From Coenobita brevimanus (lineage: Eukaryota; Arthropoda; Malacostraca; Decapoda; Coenobitidae), in contig CM064732.1 in the NCBI GenBank assembly GCA_032717465.1, positions 18,825,139 to 18,889,138 of the forward strand: DNA of 64,000 bases, written 5' to 3'. The notes below the pieces were generated by a model, which did no database searches, was not told where the DNA came from, and was given only the letters and a program-made list of their open reading frames with translations. This document shows positions 1 to 10,869 of the stretch, in pieces (position 1 is the stretch's first letter; each line of letters opens with the position of its first letter). The position numbers and the translations under genes were made by a program.

Positions 1-33
<33 letters not shown>

Positions 34-525
34 GCAGTGTTGAGTGCAGCTTAGTGAGAGATGAAGGAAGGGAGGGAAGGAAGGAGGGAGAGAGTGACTG
101 AATGAAAACAAATTATGGCGCCACAACAACGAGGTCATCTGGCACCATATGTAAAACAATAATATTTTTAAACATAATTAGATATAATAAAAACAATAAA
201 AAAATGAAAGCGCAAGTTTATAAGTCACTCATAAAAGAAACAAAATTCCCAAGGGTGACGCACATCTCCCCAAGGAGAGAGAGAGAGAGAGAGAGAGAGA
301 AGGCAGGCAAGTGGCAGTGTTGAGTGCATTGTCAAGCTGAGGGAAAGATGAAGGGAGGGAAGGAAGGAGGGCGAGAATGATTGAATGAAAAGGCGCCGTA
401 ACACCGAGGTCATCTGGCGTCATATGTAAAACAATAGTATAATAAAAAACAAAATAAAGAAATGAAAGCACAAGTTTATAAGACATAAAAGAAACAAAAT
501 TCCCTAGGGTGACGCACATCCCCCC

Positions 526-571
<46 letters not shown>
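1..571. repeat. Tandem duplication (~254-280 bp unit) bounded by (GA)n arrays
   Basis: Two diverged copies lie head to tail. GCAGTGTTGAGTGCA occurs at 34 and 314, CATATGTAAAACAATA recurs in both, and GACGCACATC occurs at 257 and 511. The spacing is 280 bp at one marker and 254 bp at the other, so length differences have accumulated. Each copy ends in a (GA)n array (277-300 and 530-571), and the window opens inside another (1-27), so each monomer carries its own dinucleotide tract. No coding content is seen. Confidence 0.85.
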
Positions 572-574
<3 letters not shown>

Positions 575-689
575 CGCGAGAATGGAAAACGTGGCACCAC
601 TGTACAGAGGTTCGTGCCCCACCCAAACCGCCACTTTAGAATGGTACGACCATAGTGAGTGGATGGATGGTGAGCGCCCCCCACCTACA

Positions 690-690
<1 letters not shown>
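572..690 (-). mobile_element. SINE head fragment (same 5' block as 35.9 kb and 52.2 kb)
   Basis: Read on the minus strand, the block next to the (TAA)n array begins GTAGGTGG and continues through GGCGCTCACCATCC and CACTCACT. The same head lies at the 5' end of the copy at 52228 (plus) and twice at the 5' end of the copy at 35920 (minus). Only the head is clear here. The rest does not match the other copies, so this is a truncated or rearranged fragment. Confidence 0.5.

Positions 691-722
<32 letters not shown>
691..722. repeat. (TAA)n microsatellite
   Basis: About ten uninterrupted TAA units directly abut the 5' head of a SINE fragment. The copy at 52.2 kb likewise sits in an ATT array. Confidence 0.95.
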
Positions 723-723
<1 letters not shown>

Positions 724-904
724 GAATGAAAGTGATGAAAAGAATTAACAGACGAATGGGAGAGAATGTGGGAATAGACTGTGAAGACGAAGAGTGAGGA
801 GAAAGAGCAGAAAATGAACAATTACGAGAGACGAGAAGACGATGGAAAAGGGCGAAAGTGGCAAAAATGGCATAAACTGCAAGAAAAATGAATGAGTGAG
901 GCTA

Positions 905-987
<83 letters not shown>

Positions 988-1005
988 CGTGCGTGTGTGT
1001 GTGTG

Positions 1006-1099
<94 letters not shown>

Positions 1100-1465
1100 A
1101 GAGGGGAAATAAAAACATACATAAAAGCGGAAAACAATCGTGGATCCACAATAATAGGAAACAAGAACAAAAACACACCAGTAATAACGCAGACCGCTAG
1201 GAAAATACTGTAATTGTTGTTGTTTTGTTGTTTTTGTTTATCTTTGGGCGTGTGTTGTCATGGAGGTTTTAAAAGCGTATTTGTGTTTGGATAATGTGGT
1301 GATTACTGTGATCTGTGGGAAAAAGGGGGAGAGGGAGGGAGGGGGAGAGAAAAAGACAAGGAAAAAACAGGAGAATGGAAGGGAAGGGAGGTTAAGATGA
1401 CAGTAAGGGAGGATGAGAGCCAGGCAGAGAGATAAGGAGAGATGATATGGGAGATAGATAGATCA

Positions 1466-1519
<54 letters not shown>

Positions 1520-1907
1520 AAAGGCAACGAGAAGAGGGAGAGAACAAAAGAGAGAGGTATGAAGGGAAAAGAGACACGGATGAGTGACGGAGAGGGAGGG
1601 AGAGAGAACCTACAAAAAGGAGACAGAGAAGGGGAAGAAAAGAGAGTAAGGATGGCGGGCAAGGGAGAGGAGGGGAGAGGGAAAGGGCAATTATATGAAA
1701 ATAGGGGAAATGAAAAGAAAATAGGAAAGATAACAAGGGGTTGAAGCGGGGAGAAAATTAGAGCGGAAAGAGGTAATAAAAAGAAAGGAGTAAATAAAGG
1801 GAGAGAACGATAGCAAGACGTGGAGGGAAGAGGAGAAAGACGAGAGGATGAGAAAGCATGGAGGAGGAGGAGGAAGTGAGTGAAGGATACAGGTGAATGA
1901 AGAAATG

Positions 1908-1964
<57 letters not shown>

Positions 1965-2305
1965 ACAGGTGGGAAGGGAGATGGAAGAGAAGAATTGGAA
2001 GGATGTGAAGGAAGGGAAGAGTGACAGAGATACTTACTGGCAATGGTAGGATAGGGAAAGGGTGAAGTGGCTGGTGGAAGGGAAGGAGAAGAGAGATAGA
2101 TTCAGGGGGAGGAAGAAGAGGAACCGAGTAAAGGAGAAAGACATGGTCGGGGAGGAGGGAAGATGGGCAAGGGGTTTAGGGGATGGAGTAGAGGGAGGGA
2201 GACGAGATGAAGAAGGAGAAAAGGGAGAGGGTGAGAGGGTTAGAGGAGAGGGGGAGAGATGGAGTAATGAGAAATGGGATGAGGGGGAGAGGGTAAAGGG
2301 GCTGG

Positions 2306-2373
<68 letters not shown>

Positions 2374-2430
2374 AGGGGAAGAGTAAGACGACGGAGAGGA
2401 TGAAGGAGACTGGAGAAATAATTTATTCTT
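723..2430. repeat. Purine-rich tract with embedded long microsatellites
   Basis: The plus strand is strongly purine-biased. It holds a compound (TG)n-(GA)n at about 906-1099, (GA)n at 1470-1516 and 2311-2371, and (CA)n at 1911-1962. Long open frames on both strands here are low-complexity translations (C/V, H/T, S/L, R/E) and are not genes. Confidence 0.85.
906..1099. repeat. Compound (TG)n-(GA)n microsatellite, ~190 bp
   Basis: About 175 bp of TG, broken once by GCGTGCGTGCG and once by a phase slip (GTTGTG), runs straight into (GA)n. The same TG-then-GA order recurs at 29.7, 43.5 and 45.4 kb. Confidence 0.95.
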
Positions 2431-2435
2431 GTTAC

Positions 2436-2658
2436 AGCTACTGCTACTACTACTAATACTACTAGTCTTCTTCTAGACGGATAATTAATTACTTATAATT
2501 ATTAAGCTGCATATGTAATACATATTAGTAAATGTAATGTATGTTATGAAATAAAATATAATAATTGACTGATTGACTATCGCAGCTCTGCTACTACCAC
2601 TACTGCAACGACTACTACTGCTAATACTACCACTACTACTACTACCACAGTACTACTG

Positions 2659-2691
<33 letters not shown>

Positions 2692-2693
2692 AA
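2436..2693. repeat. Interrupted (CTA/ACT)n trinucleotide repeat
   Basis: Runs of CTACTACTA and imperfect variants flank a short AT-rich unique piece (about 2475-2575). The longest pure stretch lies at about 2655-2690. Confidence 0.85.
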
Positions 2694-2928
2694 GAGGCGA
2701 TTTTATTCAGCATACGAGGCCCCGTTATAAAGGTGGTAATAAAAACTATCCAGCCCTCTCATAATAACATGTACATCCTGAGACGAATAAAATTCTCAGG
2801 CGACAACACGGATATATGAAAGATGACGCCCACTTGCAAATGATTAAAGGATATGATAAACAAAGACCATGGGAAGGGAGAATAGAGCAGCATAAGTAGA
2901 CATTTTGAACAAGAACGTGAGCAACAAC

Positions 2929-2930
<2 letters not shown>

Positions 2931-2974
<44 letters not shown>

Positions 2975-2975
2975 A
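2931..2975. repeat. (GA)n microsatellite followed by a G run
   Basis: A perfect GA array ends in about ten G residues. Nothing coding is nearby. Confidence 0.9.
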
Positions 2976-3044
2976 ATATACATCGAGGCACTTACGCTTC
3001 TCTCCTGTACCAAAAGTGGGACCTTATCTAATGCCACTCATCTC

Positions 3045-3355
3045 TGGGACTCCAGCTGTCACTCACAGTCCTCATGCCTTCTCCGCGTTTCTTAAGTCTC
3101 TCAAGTCTTCCTCAAACCTCGTATGTCTTTCACACATGTCTGAAGTTTTCCTCACAGTCTTAAGTCTTCGTCACACTTCCTAAGACTTCTTAATACATTT
3201 GTTGCCCTCAAAACACTTATGTCTTCCTCACACTTCTTACATCTTCCTTAAACTTAATTAGTGTTCCTCACTACTCAGGGCTTTCTCTTACTTCTCTCGA
3301 ATTCCTCACTTCTCTCGTCTGTCTCCTTTTTCCTCACACAGCTCATGTCTTCCTG
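3045..3355. repeat. Degenerate CTTCCTCACA-type minisatellite
   Basis: Variants of AAGTCTTCCTCACAC occur repeatedly, for example near 3100, 3150, 3170, 3225 and 3340. Spacing is loose at about 20-45 bp. It is too diverged for a clean period by eye, but the recurrence is well above what the base composition alone would give. Confidence 0.5.
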
Positions 3356-3621
3356 TGCAGTTCCCCGGGACTATACTTGCATTTGCTCCTAGTAGTACCC
3401 TTTGTAATGTAACTATATTTGCATAATTCTATTTGTAATCGCCATTGCCGTAACATTTTATACAATCTTGTTTGTGTACGTGCTTATTTACGTAACACTT
3501 TTATACATGAAAGAAGAAAAAATATCAGTGCGTCATGAGTGAGGATAAGAATATATTTACAAGAACATGTAAAGAATGAGGCATACAATGCCATTATCTC
3601 CTACGTCACTGTTCTTATCTC

Positions 3622-3707
<86 letters not shown>
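3622..3707. repeat. (AC)n microsatellite, ~86 bp
   Basis: Uninterrupted CA dinucleotides. The surroundings from 3360 to 4095 are AT-rich unique sequence with no recognisable gene. Confidence 0.95.
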
Positions 3708-3708
<1 letters not shown>

Positions 3709-4095
3709 GTGAGCATTTACAAATACACACAACTCTGTATTCTAATCGTTGTATTATTCAAACTATTTTACCGCTTTTCTTCACTTCTTTCTGTACTGAG
3801 CTCCTTGTATTGATTACTTTGTGTCCACTTCCATGTATTAATCATTTGCGCTAATCTCCTTGTATTTTTTCATTTAAATTTCAAATTTTTGCACTTATAA
3901 TTTTGTATACATATATTTTTTAAAACACTGTTTGGTTGTTGACTCAGAACGTGGCAACCCTCTCAGTTGTGTAGAGTGAAGGTCCCGTGTCTGTTGAGGG
4001 TGAGAGAGGAAGGTTAACCACATGCAGTATTCTGAAAAGAACCGAATGATTGGATTTTTCCTCTTATCAACTTCTCTTTCCGTAGTAGCTCCCTT

Positions 4096-4301
<206 letters not shown>

Positions 4302-4344
4302 TATTGCAATGTTCACTGCTCTTCTGAACTGTTTGCTTCCCTCC

Positions 4345-4587
4345 TCACTTGCGAAGGACAGTACCTTTCTGGTGATGCACACTTACCACTTTTCTGTTCA
4401 CCTCTTTGATGCAAGAGATATCCGGTACTCTCAGTCCTTTAAAAGTGTACCTGTTTAACTCTGGAACGGACTTTTTCAAGATATATATCCCTTTGTCTGT
4501 GATCTCCAGTTTATTAAAGCAGTGTGCCCAGGCATCTTGAAAGTTATGGCTCTTTATTTTATCGTTCAGTTTATCCGGAAATGACAA
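4345..4587 (-). other. Unassigned 80-codon open frame
   Basis: This is one of the few open frames in the first 6 kb without low-complexity composition: mixed residues with charged and hydrophobic alternation (for example NKLEITDKGIYILKK). I recognise no family. It may be a fragment of a repeat-encoded protein or chance. There is no splice or promoter evidence. Confidence 0.15.
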
Positions 4588-4749
4588 AATTTTTCAGACT
4601 TCGTGCCTGTGATTCATTTTTTTTTTTACATACAAATTATTCTCCTCTTTTATGCCACCTATCTTTCCAGCACCATTTCCCGCTTGTGTCTCACCCTTCT
4701 TAGCTTTCTCTTTGCTCCTCTCCCCTCTGTAATCATAACTCATTTCCTT

Positions 4750-5945
4750 TGACCTCACTGCAGTTGTGGATTAATGCGAGGGAAGGGAGAGGGCGAGAAG
4801 AACGTGGTGGAAAAGGATGAGAGGTAGAAAGGGTAAAGAAAAAAAAAGAAGTGAATACGCTACAGAAAGGAGAGAGGGTGAGAGGAAGAAAAAGAAAGGA
4901 AAGAGTGTGATGTCTGAAAATAAAACGGAAATAAAGAAGGAAGTGTGAGGGGATGAGAACGGGTGAGAATGAAAGGTAAGGATATAAAATGGTAGTGGAA
5001 AAAGGGAAAAAGAAAGGTAATAGGGGGTGGGACAGGAGTTGTAAGAGGAAATATGAGCAACAAATAGGGCGAAAAGGATGTTGAAGAAGAAAAAAGGAAA
5101 ATGAATAAAATGAACAATAAGGGATGCATATGGCAGAATAGCAGGGACAGAACGAGAGGGGATGGGAAAGGGATGGAAGGAATAGTAATAAAGATTTGAT
5201 AAGAGAGTGGTAGTTATAATAATAACGTGGGTGAAAAAAGAAAATGGAAGAAAAACACAAGGAAAAAGACAGGTAAAAGATAGAAAGGGAAGTGAGTAAA
5301 AAGAAATGAATAGACGAAATGGCAATGGAAGCTAAAGGGAAAGAAGGAAATATAATAAATATTATGTAGATGAATAACAGTTATAGTAAGAATAACATGA
5401 GTGAGGGAAGGAAATGGTAGAGGAAACAAAGACGTAAAGGATGAAAAAAAGATATGAATAAATGGAAGGGAAAGAACAGAATGTGAGAGGAAGAGAACAG
5501 GAGGGAATGAAAAGTAACTACAGATGTGAGGGGAAAGGAGGGATAAAAAGATAAGGGCACATGTAGAGAGGAAAGAATGATAATGGTAATGGACACACGA
5601 GGAATAAAAAGAAGGGAAGAGGGAAAGAATGAAGGAAGGAAGGACGAAAGAAAGAAGGATAAAAGGAAGGAAGTGTAATAAGCGGGTAGGAAAGAGGTAA
5701 TAAAGATTATAAACGCAACTCGGATACGAGACACGAAGAGGATAAAGAAAAGAATAAAACATAGGGAAAGGAAGATGAAGAAGAAGCCAAGAAAACCGGC
5801 GGAAAGAAAGAATTAAACAGCAATAAACATAAAAGAAGCAATGATAACAGAGAAGTACAGTAGGAAGAGGTGAAAACGAAGAAAAGAGGGGGAGAGAAAT
5901 AATGGTAGGGGAGGAACAGACCAGAAAAGTGGGACATTTCAAAAA
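4750..5945. repeat. ~1.2 kb purine-strand tract
   Basis: The plus strand is almost entirely A and G with scattered T and GATA. A related block recurs about 170 bp apart: an AATAACGTGGGTGAA-like segment near 5220 and an AATAACATGAGTGAG-like segment near 5390. This points to internal duplication. The long minus-strand frames (up to 242 codons, F/S/L/P-rich) are composition artefacts. Confidence 0.7.
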
Positions 5946-6340
5946 GATGTTCCAGTTTTTTTTTCATTTTACTTTTCCTACCACCAACTTTATATAAATT
6001 AAGAAATGGCCTCTTGTTGTGAAGGGGTTATTGGTGGCTGTGATTATCCCCGCCATTTTGTGAAGAATACCCGGAGCTGAGCAAAATCCACTGGGGGGTG
6101 GGCAGAGAAAAGGGTTGGAGGAAAAAATAAATGTTAAGAGAGGAGAAAAAACGGAAAGACTGTAAAGGGAAAGACAGATAGTAAGGGGTAGGAATTAATT
6201 TAAGAGAAAACAGAAGCAAGCAGGGAGTGAAGACATAATGTAGGACGGGGATGCAGGACAGAAAATGAAAAGAAAAATAATATGAAAAAATAAGGGAAGA
6301 AAAGCTAAGCATGAAGGTGTGGTATAAAAGGAGATATGGG

Positions 6341-6343
<3 letters not shown>

Positions 6344-6376
<33 letters not shown>
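6344..6376. repeat. (CT)n microsatellite
   Basis: A perfect CT array between a purine-rich left flank and unique sequence. Confidence 0.9.
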
Positions 6377-6378
<2 letters not shown>

Positions 6379-6564
6379 CATTTCATATTTATTCACCTTC
6401 ATAGCTAGACTGCATTCTGTATCTTTCTATGGCCATCAATCTGTCTGTCTTTGTACATTAGTGCTACATATTCTACATATCGTCTCCTCACTCGTTTCTT
6501 TAATTTAGTTTGCTAACCATAATGAGCTGCGTCTGAGAAGAAAGATTTACTACCTGCATCTGTG

Positions 6565-6770
6565 TAGTAGCCGTGGCTCAGTGAGTTAGAGCGCTCCGCT
6601 CTGACCGAAGGGTCGGAGGATCGAATCCACCCAAGGGTCATTGGTAGACATCAGGAAGGGCATCCGGTCATAAAATGCAATACGCTCCAGTCCAAAAGTC
6701 CTCTACTCAGGGGCAACGTCTTAGCCCGTCGGGGATACCTGGCGAAAAACCAAATTATTATTTTTTTTTT
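6565..6770 (+). mobile_element. tRNA-derived SINE
   Basis: The 5' part is tRNA-like. A-box-type TGGCTCAGTGAGTTAGAGCG starts at 6574 and B-box GGATCGAATCC lies at 6618-6628, the spacing expected for an internal pol III promoter. The tRNA-like fold is imperfect and is followed by an unrelated body (AGGAAGGGCATCCGG, about 6655-6669) and a T-rich end, so this is a SINE and not a tRNA gene. From memory, the AGGAAGGGCATCCGG block resembles the 3' part of repeats in other invertebrates; that is unverified. Confidence 0.75.
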
Positions 6771-6864
6771 ATATGTGTATATAAGGTCCACCGCAAAACT
6801 TGAATTCTCCATGCATGGAATGAGATAAAGTAAGGCGTGTGAGAATCGTACTCGTTGTGATTTA

Positions 6865-7263
6865 ATGACCTTGTCTGTGACAGAGCCAGCATATCCTCAG
6901 TACGAACCATCAGAGTATGAGCATATATTAGCATATGTTAGACCATGCCCAAAGAGCCCTTTTCAGATATCCGCCAAAAGGAGGCTGCGAACCATGACCC
7001 GAGACAGACACAACAGAAGTAGCAAACGCAGCACAACTCTCCCGTCGTGGCTTCATGACTTCACAGCAGTATTTTGGTCTGGTCAGAGGATGCATTATTC
7101 CGTGTTATACAAAGTGAGTACAAAGGAAAGCAGACAGCAAAAGACCTGTTGTATAGGCAAGGTTGTAACTAAGAAAACTATCCGACGAGTTACAAAGATA
7201 GATAAGCAGGAGAGCAATGAAAGAAAATCTGGTAGAAAGTCTGTCATTTCAGTTTTACATTAA
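6865..7263 (+). other. Unassigned 132-codon open frame
   Basis: A non-repetitive frame rich in R, K, S and T. The segment with RSSKRSTTLPSWLHDF (about residues 51-66) is loosely like the linker after Copia-type integrase domains, but no catalytic motif is visible. It starts just downstream of the SINE and ends before a (TA)n array. It may be a decayed transposon fragment or chance. Confidence 0.15.
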
Positions 7264-7301
7264 AAATAAACGGCATATCAAAACAGCATCATGGAAACAG
7301 G

Positions 7302-7304
<3 letters not shown>

Positions 7305-7352
<48 letters not shown>

Positions 7353-7363
7353 GTCCTATAATC

Positions 7364-7415
<52 letters not shown>
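7305..7415. repeat. Compound (TA)n ... (GT)n microsatellite
   Basis: (TA)n at about 7305-7348 and (GT)n at about 7367-7415 are separated by 18 bp of unique sequence. Confidence 0.95.
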
Positions 7416-7418
<3 letters not shown>

Positions 7419-7624
7419 CGTGTAGCAGCGCAGCAGAAACTGGGAAAAGAATTTGGTGAAACTTGGCAGGAAAGTTAGAACTGAGTCCCAGATAACCATT
7501 TCAGTTTGATGTACAGTCATATTTCCTAAAGGGGTGTTTTGCCCATAATAATTGGCTCCATAGGTGTTATAATACACACACGTGGAAGGGGCGGCGGAGC
7601 ATTTCCTTGGGATCATACGTCTTT

Positions 7625-7626
<2 letters not shown>

Positions 7627-7670
<44 letters not shown>

Positions 7671-7895
7671 AAATCTATATACCAATGTCAGCAGAAACTG
7701 GTATTAACTGTGGTGGTGGTGGTGGTGGTGGTGGTGGTGATGAAAATGGTGTTAGTAGCCATAATAGTTGTGATTGTAGCTGTTTTGATGATGTTGTTGG
7801 TGGTGATAGCTGTGGCGGTGGTAGTAGTTGTGGTGGTGGTGGTGGTAGTTGTGATGATGATGGTGATGGTGGTGGTGGTGGTGGCGGCAGCTGTT
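7627..7895. repeat. (GA)n followed by imperfect (GGT)n trinucleotide repeat
   Basis: GA array at 7627-7666, then GGT/GTT/GAT-rich imperfect trinucleotides at 7708-7895. The open frames give V-rich, G-rich or P/S-rich strings and are not proteins. A second GGT-rich patch lies at 8505-8600. Confidence 0.85.
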
Positions 7896-7974
7896 CAGAA
7901 ACGGCTCTCACATGAGTAGCAGGCCACAATGCACTTGTTCTTAAGAGAAGCGTGGTTCAAAGACCATACACACA

Positions 7975-8086
<112 letters not shown>

Positions 8087-8321
8087 GTATTCTGCACTTT
8101 GGGGTGATTGCTATCGTGGGATTCTTCTCTTTAGTGTTGAGGCTGAGCACTTCGAAAACTGCCTCGAATGATTATTATGCATTCGTAGTTAAGGGAGGTG
8201 GTATTAAATTTTGTGCAGAACTGTTTCTTACCTTAAGATCTGGTATTTTTGCAATAATATTCCATGTCTTATATTACGTGGAAAATGCGACCGAGCATTT
8301 CCGTGGAGTTTCATATCTCTG

Positions 8322-8423
<102 letters not shown>

Positions 8424-8735
8424 TGGGAGGTTGCACATCTACAGCCCGATCTCTTACTTTACATGTGCTACAAACAGACGATTTTATTCAGCAGAAAATG
8501 GTTGGTAGTTTTAGTGGTGATGGTGTTGGTAGTCGTGATGATGGTGGTGGTAGTAGCTGTGGTGGTGGTGCTAGTGGTGATAATGGTGGTTGTTTGTTTT
8601 GTATTAACCATAGTTGTCTTACTATTAAACATTAATGTTTAAAAACACAAAAGTAGTTGTCCCCCCAAATTACTTGCAAATTACCAATGCAGAGTCGACC
8701 TTTGACCCGGGCTTAAACCCATGTCAAAGATAGTA

Positions 8736-8820
<85 letters not shown>
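8736..8820. repeat. (GT)n-(AT)n compound microsatellite at a LINE fragment edge
   Basis: GT then AT arrays directly abut the retained 3' coding part of a LINE A fragment on the minus strand. The element's normal 3' UTR and GATA tail are missing, replaced by simple repeat. Confidence 0.9.
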
Positions 8821-8822
<2 letters not shown>

Positions 8823-9006
8823 CCCATTTCATCCTCGGTCTCTCCCTTCGTCTTCCCCTTTTCACCTCACTCACATAAGCTCTCCCGGTTAGTCTCCCGC
8901 TCTCCATCCTTTCCACATGACCAAACCACCTCAGTGTATTTCTGCTAACGCTTTCTGTCACGTCCACACCCACACCACTACGTTCCTTCACTTCCTCAAT
9001 GGTCAA
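8821..9006 (-). pseudogene. LINE family A, 3' coding fragment
   Basis: The minus strand encodes the C-terminal tail typical of this LINE group: a block with RWFGHVERM, then AYVSEV and RPRMKW. The copy at 46.1-48.9 kb has the same order (RWFGHVERM, then RVYVSEVEG, then RPRMRW), so this is the same family. The upstream RT domain is absent (5' truncation at the SINE head near 9009). The 3' side stops at an (AT)n array. Confidence 0.75.
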
Positions 9007-9008
9007 TC

Positions 9009-9366
9009 GTTGGGGGAGGCGGTGGCTTTGGGGGAAGACTGTGGCTCAATCTGGAGCGAGGTGGCCTGCAGTCTTCCTGGACCCAGGTTCAAATCCTCGC
9101 TGTGGCAGGGAACAGTTTAAGGATTTAAATTTCTTAAATGCAGACTTTACTGATCTACCAAAAGACCCGCCGACATGTCGTAAAAATACCCCCGCCAATA
9201 CCATTACACCAGTCGTGTATGAGACAGCCCTAGCATGTATTCAATATAGATGGTGGGTGTTAGCGCCGAAGAGGTGCAATGTAGAGGTGTATAGTATGTA
9301 GGAGGACTACTTGGCCTTGGAAGCAGGCTGTGAAGCCTATGCCTAAAACAGACACATAAAAAACTA
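9009..9366 (+). mobile_element. tRNA-derived SINE, near full length (~360 bp)
   Basis: The tRNA-like head has GTGGCTCAATCTGGAGCG at about 9041 and B-box GGTTCAAATCC at 9086-9096. The body ends in GTAGAGGTGTATAGTATG, GCAGGCTGTGAAGCCTATGC and an ACACATAAAAAA tail. The same 3' end recurs at 16078-16170 with only a few differences, which defines the family's 3' terminus and poly-A-like tail. It sits directly against the 5' edge of a LINE A fragment in opposite orientation. Confidence 0.75.
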
Positions 9367-9389
9367 TATCTCTTTCCATGTAATTTCTC

Positions 9390-10035
9390 ATGCTCCTCTC
9401 AAATAACTCAGTTCACATTGTGAGAACATAATTAGAGTATAGCTGCTTCCTCCTAGTTGCCTATCATGAGTCAAGCTGGATATGAAGTCATCTATAGTGA
9501 AAACAAGATCTAATAATGTTCCTCATCCATGTGGGCTTAGTCATCCACTGGATGAAATAGCCCTGTTGCTTCTGAGTCTTCTGTATTTCCTGTTTTATCT
9601 AACCGATTAAACTTACAGTTGTTGTCATGCAGGATAATTGTAATTTTTTCTGCTATTAGTTCACTGACTTAATGATAACCTAACATCATCATCAATGAGC
9701 TGGTGTGCTGGACGGCAGACAACAAAGAATCTGCATGCATCCTTTGCATAGTGAGGTACACACCTAGGGAATCTCTTGCTTTGGTGAGACTCTGCAGGGT
9801 ACGGAATCCAGGAAACCGTGGACATTCAGTGCTTCTTTTCCTCCTTTCTAATCGGATCTGTCTCTATGAAATACCCTAAAAGTAGGGCTACGGATTCTTT
9901 CAATAAAATCCATTCCATTTGCAAGCATCCATGTCTGTAATTGCGACTTTATCTGTCCTTTCAGACTCAGCTCAAGTTCTGAGCTCTTCAAATGTATTTT
10001 TAATCGGCCTAACATTAATTAACACTGAACGCCTT
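9390..10035 (-). pseudogene. CR1-like LINE ORF2, endonuclease region (decayed)
   Basis: On the minus strand, immediately after the SGNH-like part of ORF1, frames resemble the start of a CR1-group apurinic endonuclease. VNINVRPIKNTFEELRT occupies the usual 'N.R.I.NKF.EL' block, followed by a VAITD block (usually TETW), a KARDSLGVYLTMQRMHADS block, and an IILHDNNCKFN block where GDFN is expected. Several stops and frame changes interrupt it. Catalytic residues are altered (TETW to TDMD, GDFN to HDNN), so it is not functional. No RT domain follows before the SINE at 9009-9366. The family call is from motif order and is not searched. Confidence 0.5.
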
Positions 10036-10395
10036 CTTTGGTATGTCTCCTGTCGCTTGAGAGGACACTTCCAAAGCATTTACTCCCTGTGGTGTCACCT
10101 CCAGAGATGGCACCTCAGGAGCATGACTGTCTTTGGGTGGATGACCCTTGCCACTCACAGCAGTTGACCTCAATACACAAAAGAGGCAATGGTTCATCAT
10201 TGCCCCAAGTACTGTATTTCCTTTCTTGTTTAAATGGACTCCATTTGCTAGATAAAAGTCCAGTCTTCCATTGAACATGTCATACGAGTTGACAACACAA
10301 ATCAATTGGGATGCACATATCCTTCAACATTTCATTAACCCTAGTGGCTTTAGAGAGAATATGGTCACAGGCACTAAGTCTAGGCAGTACATATT
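10015..10395 (-). pseudogene. CR1-like LINE ORF1, SGNH/GDSL-hydrolase-like segment
   Basis: The minus strand shows ATRVNEMLKDMCIPI, then a +1 shift, then NSYDMFNGRLDFYLANGVHLN followed by KKGNTVLGAMM. The 'D/N-G-VHLN..G' block is the usual C-terminal D-x-x-H signature of SGNH hydrolases. Here the usual Asp reads as Asn (ANGVHLN), so the catalytic Asp is probably lost. SGNH domains are known in ORF1 of CR1-group LINEs. The order coiled coil (10.9-11.3 kb), SGNH (here), endonuclease (9.4-10.0 kb) on one strand supports a single element. Confidence 0.5.
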
Positions 10396-10464
10396 AAAAC
10401 TACATTATCAGTTTTTAGCTTATGGTGTTACTGTATATTCTTAGTATTACCAATATGCGAATAA

Positions 10465-10585
10465 AGGTGTGTGATACGAGTAAATGTGTGTGTGTGGATG
10501 AGTAAATTGGAAGCGTGTCTTCCTGTCTCTGCTACCCCCCTTTCTTCGGGGGAAGCAGCCTAGGTATGTAGATAGACAGACCAAT
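10465..10585 (+). mobile_element. LINE family B, 3'-terminal fragment (~120 bp)
   Basis: GATGAGTAAATTGG, then CTGCTACCCCCC, then GGGGGAAGCAGCCTAGG, then GTAGATAGACAGAC match in order the 3' end of the LINE B copies at 27917 and 49583 (both minus). It ends in the same GCAGCCTAGGTAT plus GATA-like tail, here on the plus strand. It lies between the ORF1 coiled-coil and SGNH segments of the CR1-like relic, so it inserted into that older element. Confidence 0.7.
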
Positions 10586-10869
10586 ATGCCCTTTCCTAGA
10601 AAATAAATAATTTCCAATAACGTGAGCAATTAGAGCAGTTTTCCATGTCTGACTGTAAACTTTTCTACCTCTTTCCTAATCCGTTTAGCCTTCCTTCCTT
10701 CCTGTAAGATATCTGATGACCCTTTATGTTACTCCTACGTCTCCAAAACACTAATCATAACCCCCCACCTCGGTGTTACCCACCAATACGGCTTCCTCCT
10801 CCTCAGGAGTAGAATAGCGTACTTTATGGTTGTTGTGATATGGTACAAACTTCATTAGTTTTGCCCTCC

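Noticed and set aside
892..1213. CVCVCV and HTHTHT open frames
   Set aside because: Translations of (TG)n. The same pattern appears at every GT/AC array.
5214..5942. 242-codon minus frame
   Set aside because: Low-complexity pyrimidine strand of the 4.75-5.95 kb tract. No motif.
6565..6640. A true tRNA gene
   Set aside because: A- and B-boxes are present but the arms do not pair well, and a long unrelated body with a T-rich end follows. A SINE explains it better. The same reasoning applies at 9041-9110 and 34324-34400.
7539..7929. Valine-rich and glycine-rich frames resembling glycine-rich or membrane proteins
   Set aside because: Translations of an imperfect GGT trinucleotide repeat. All three frames are open.
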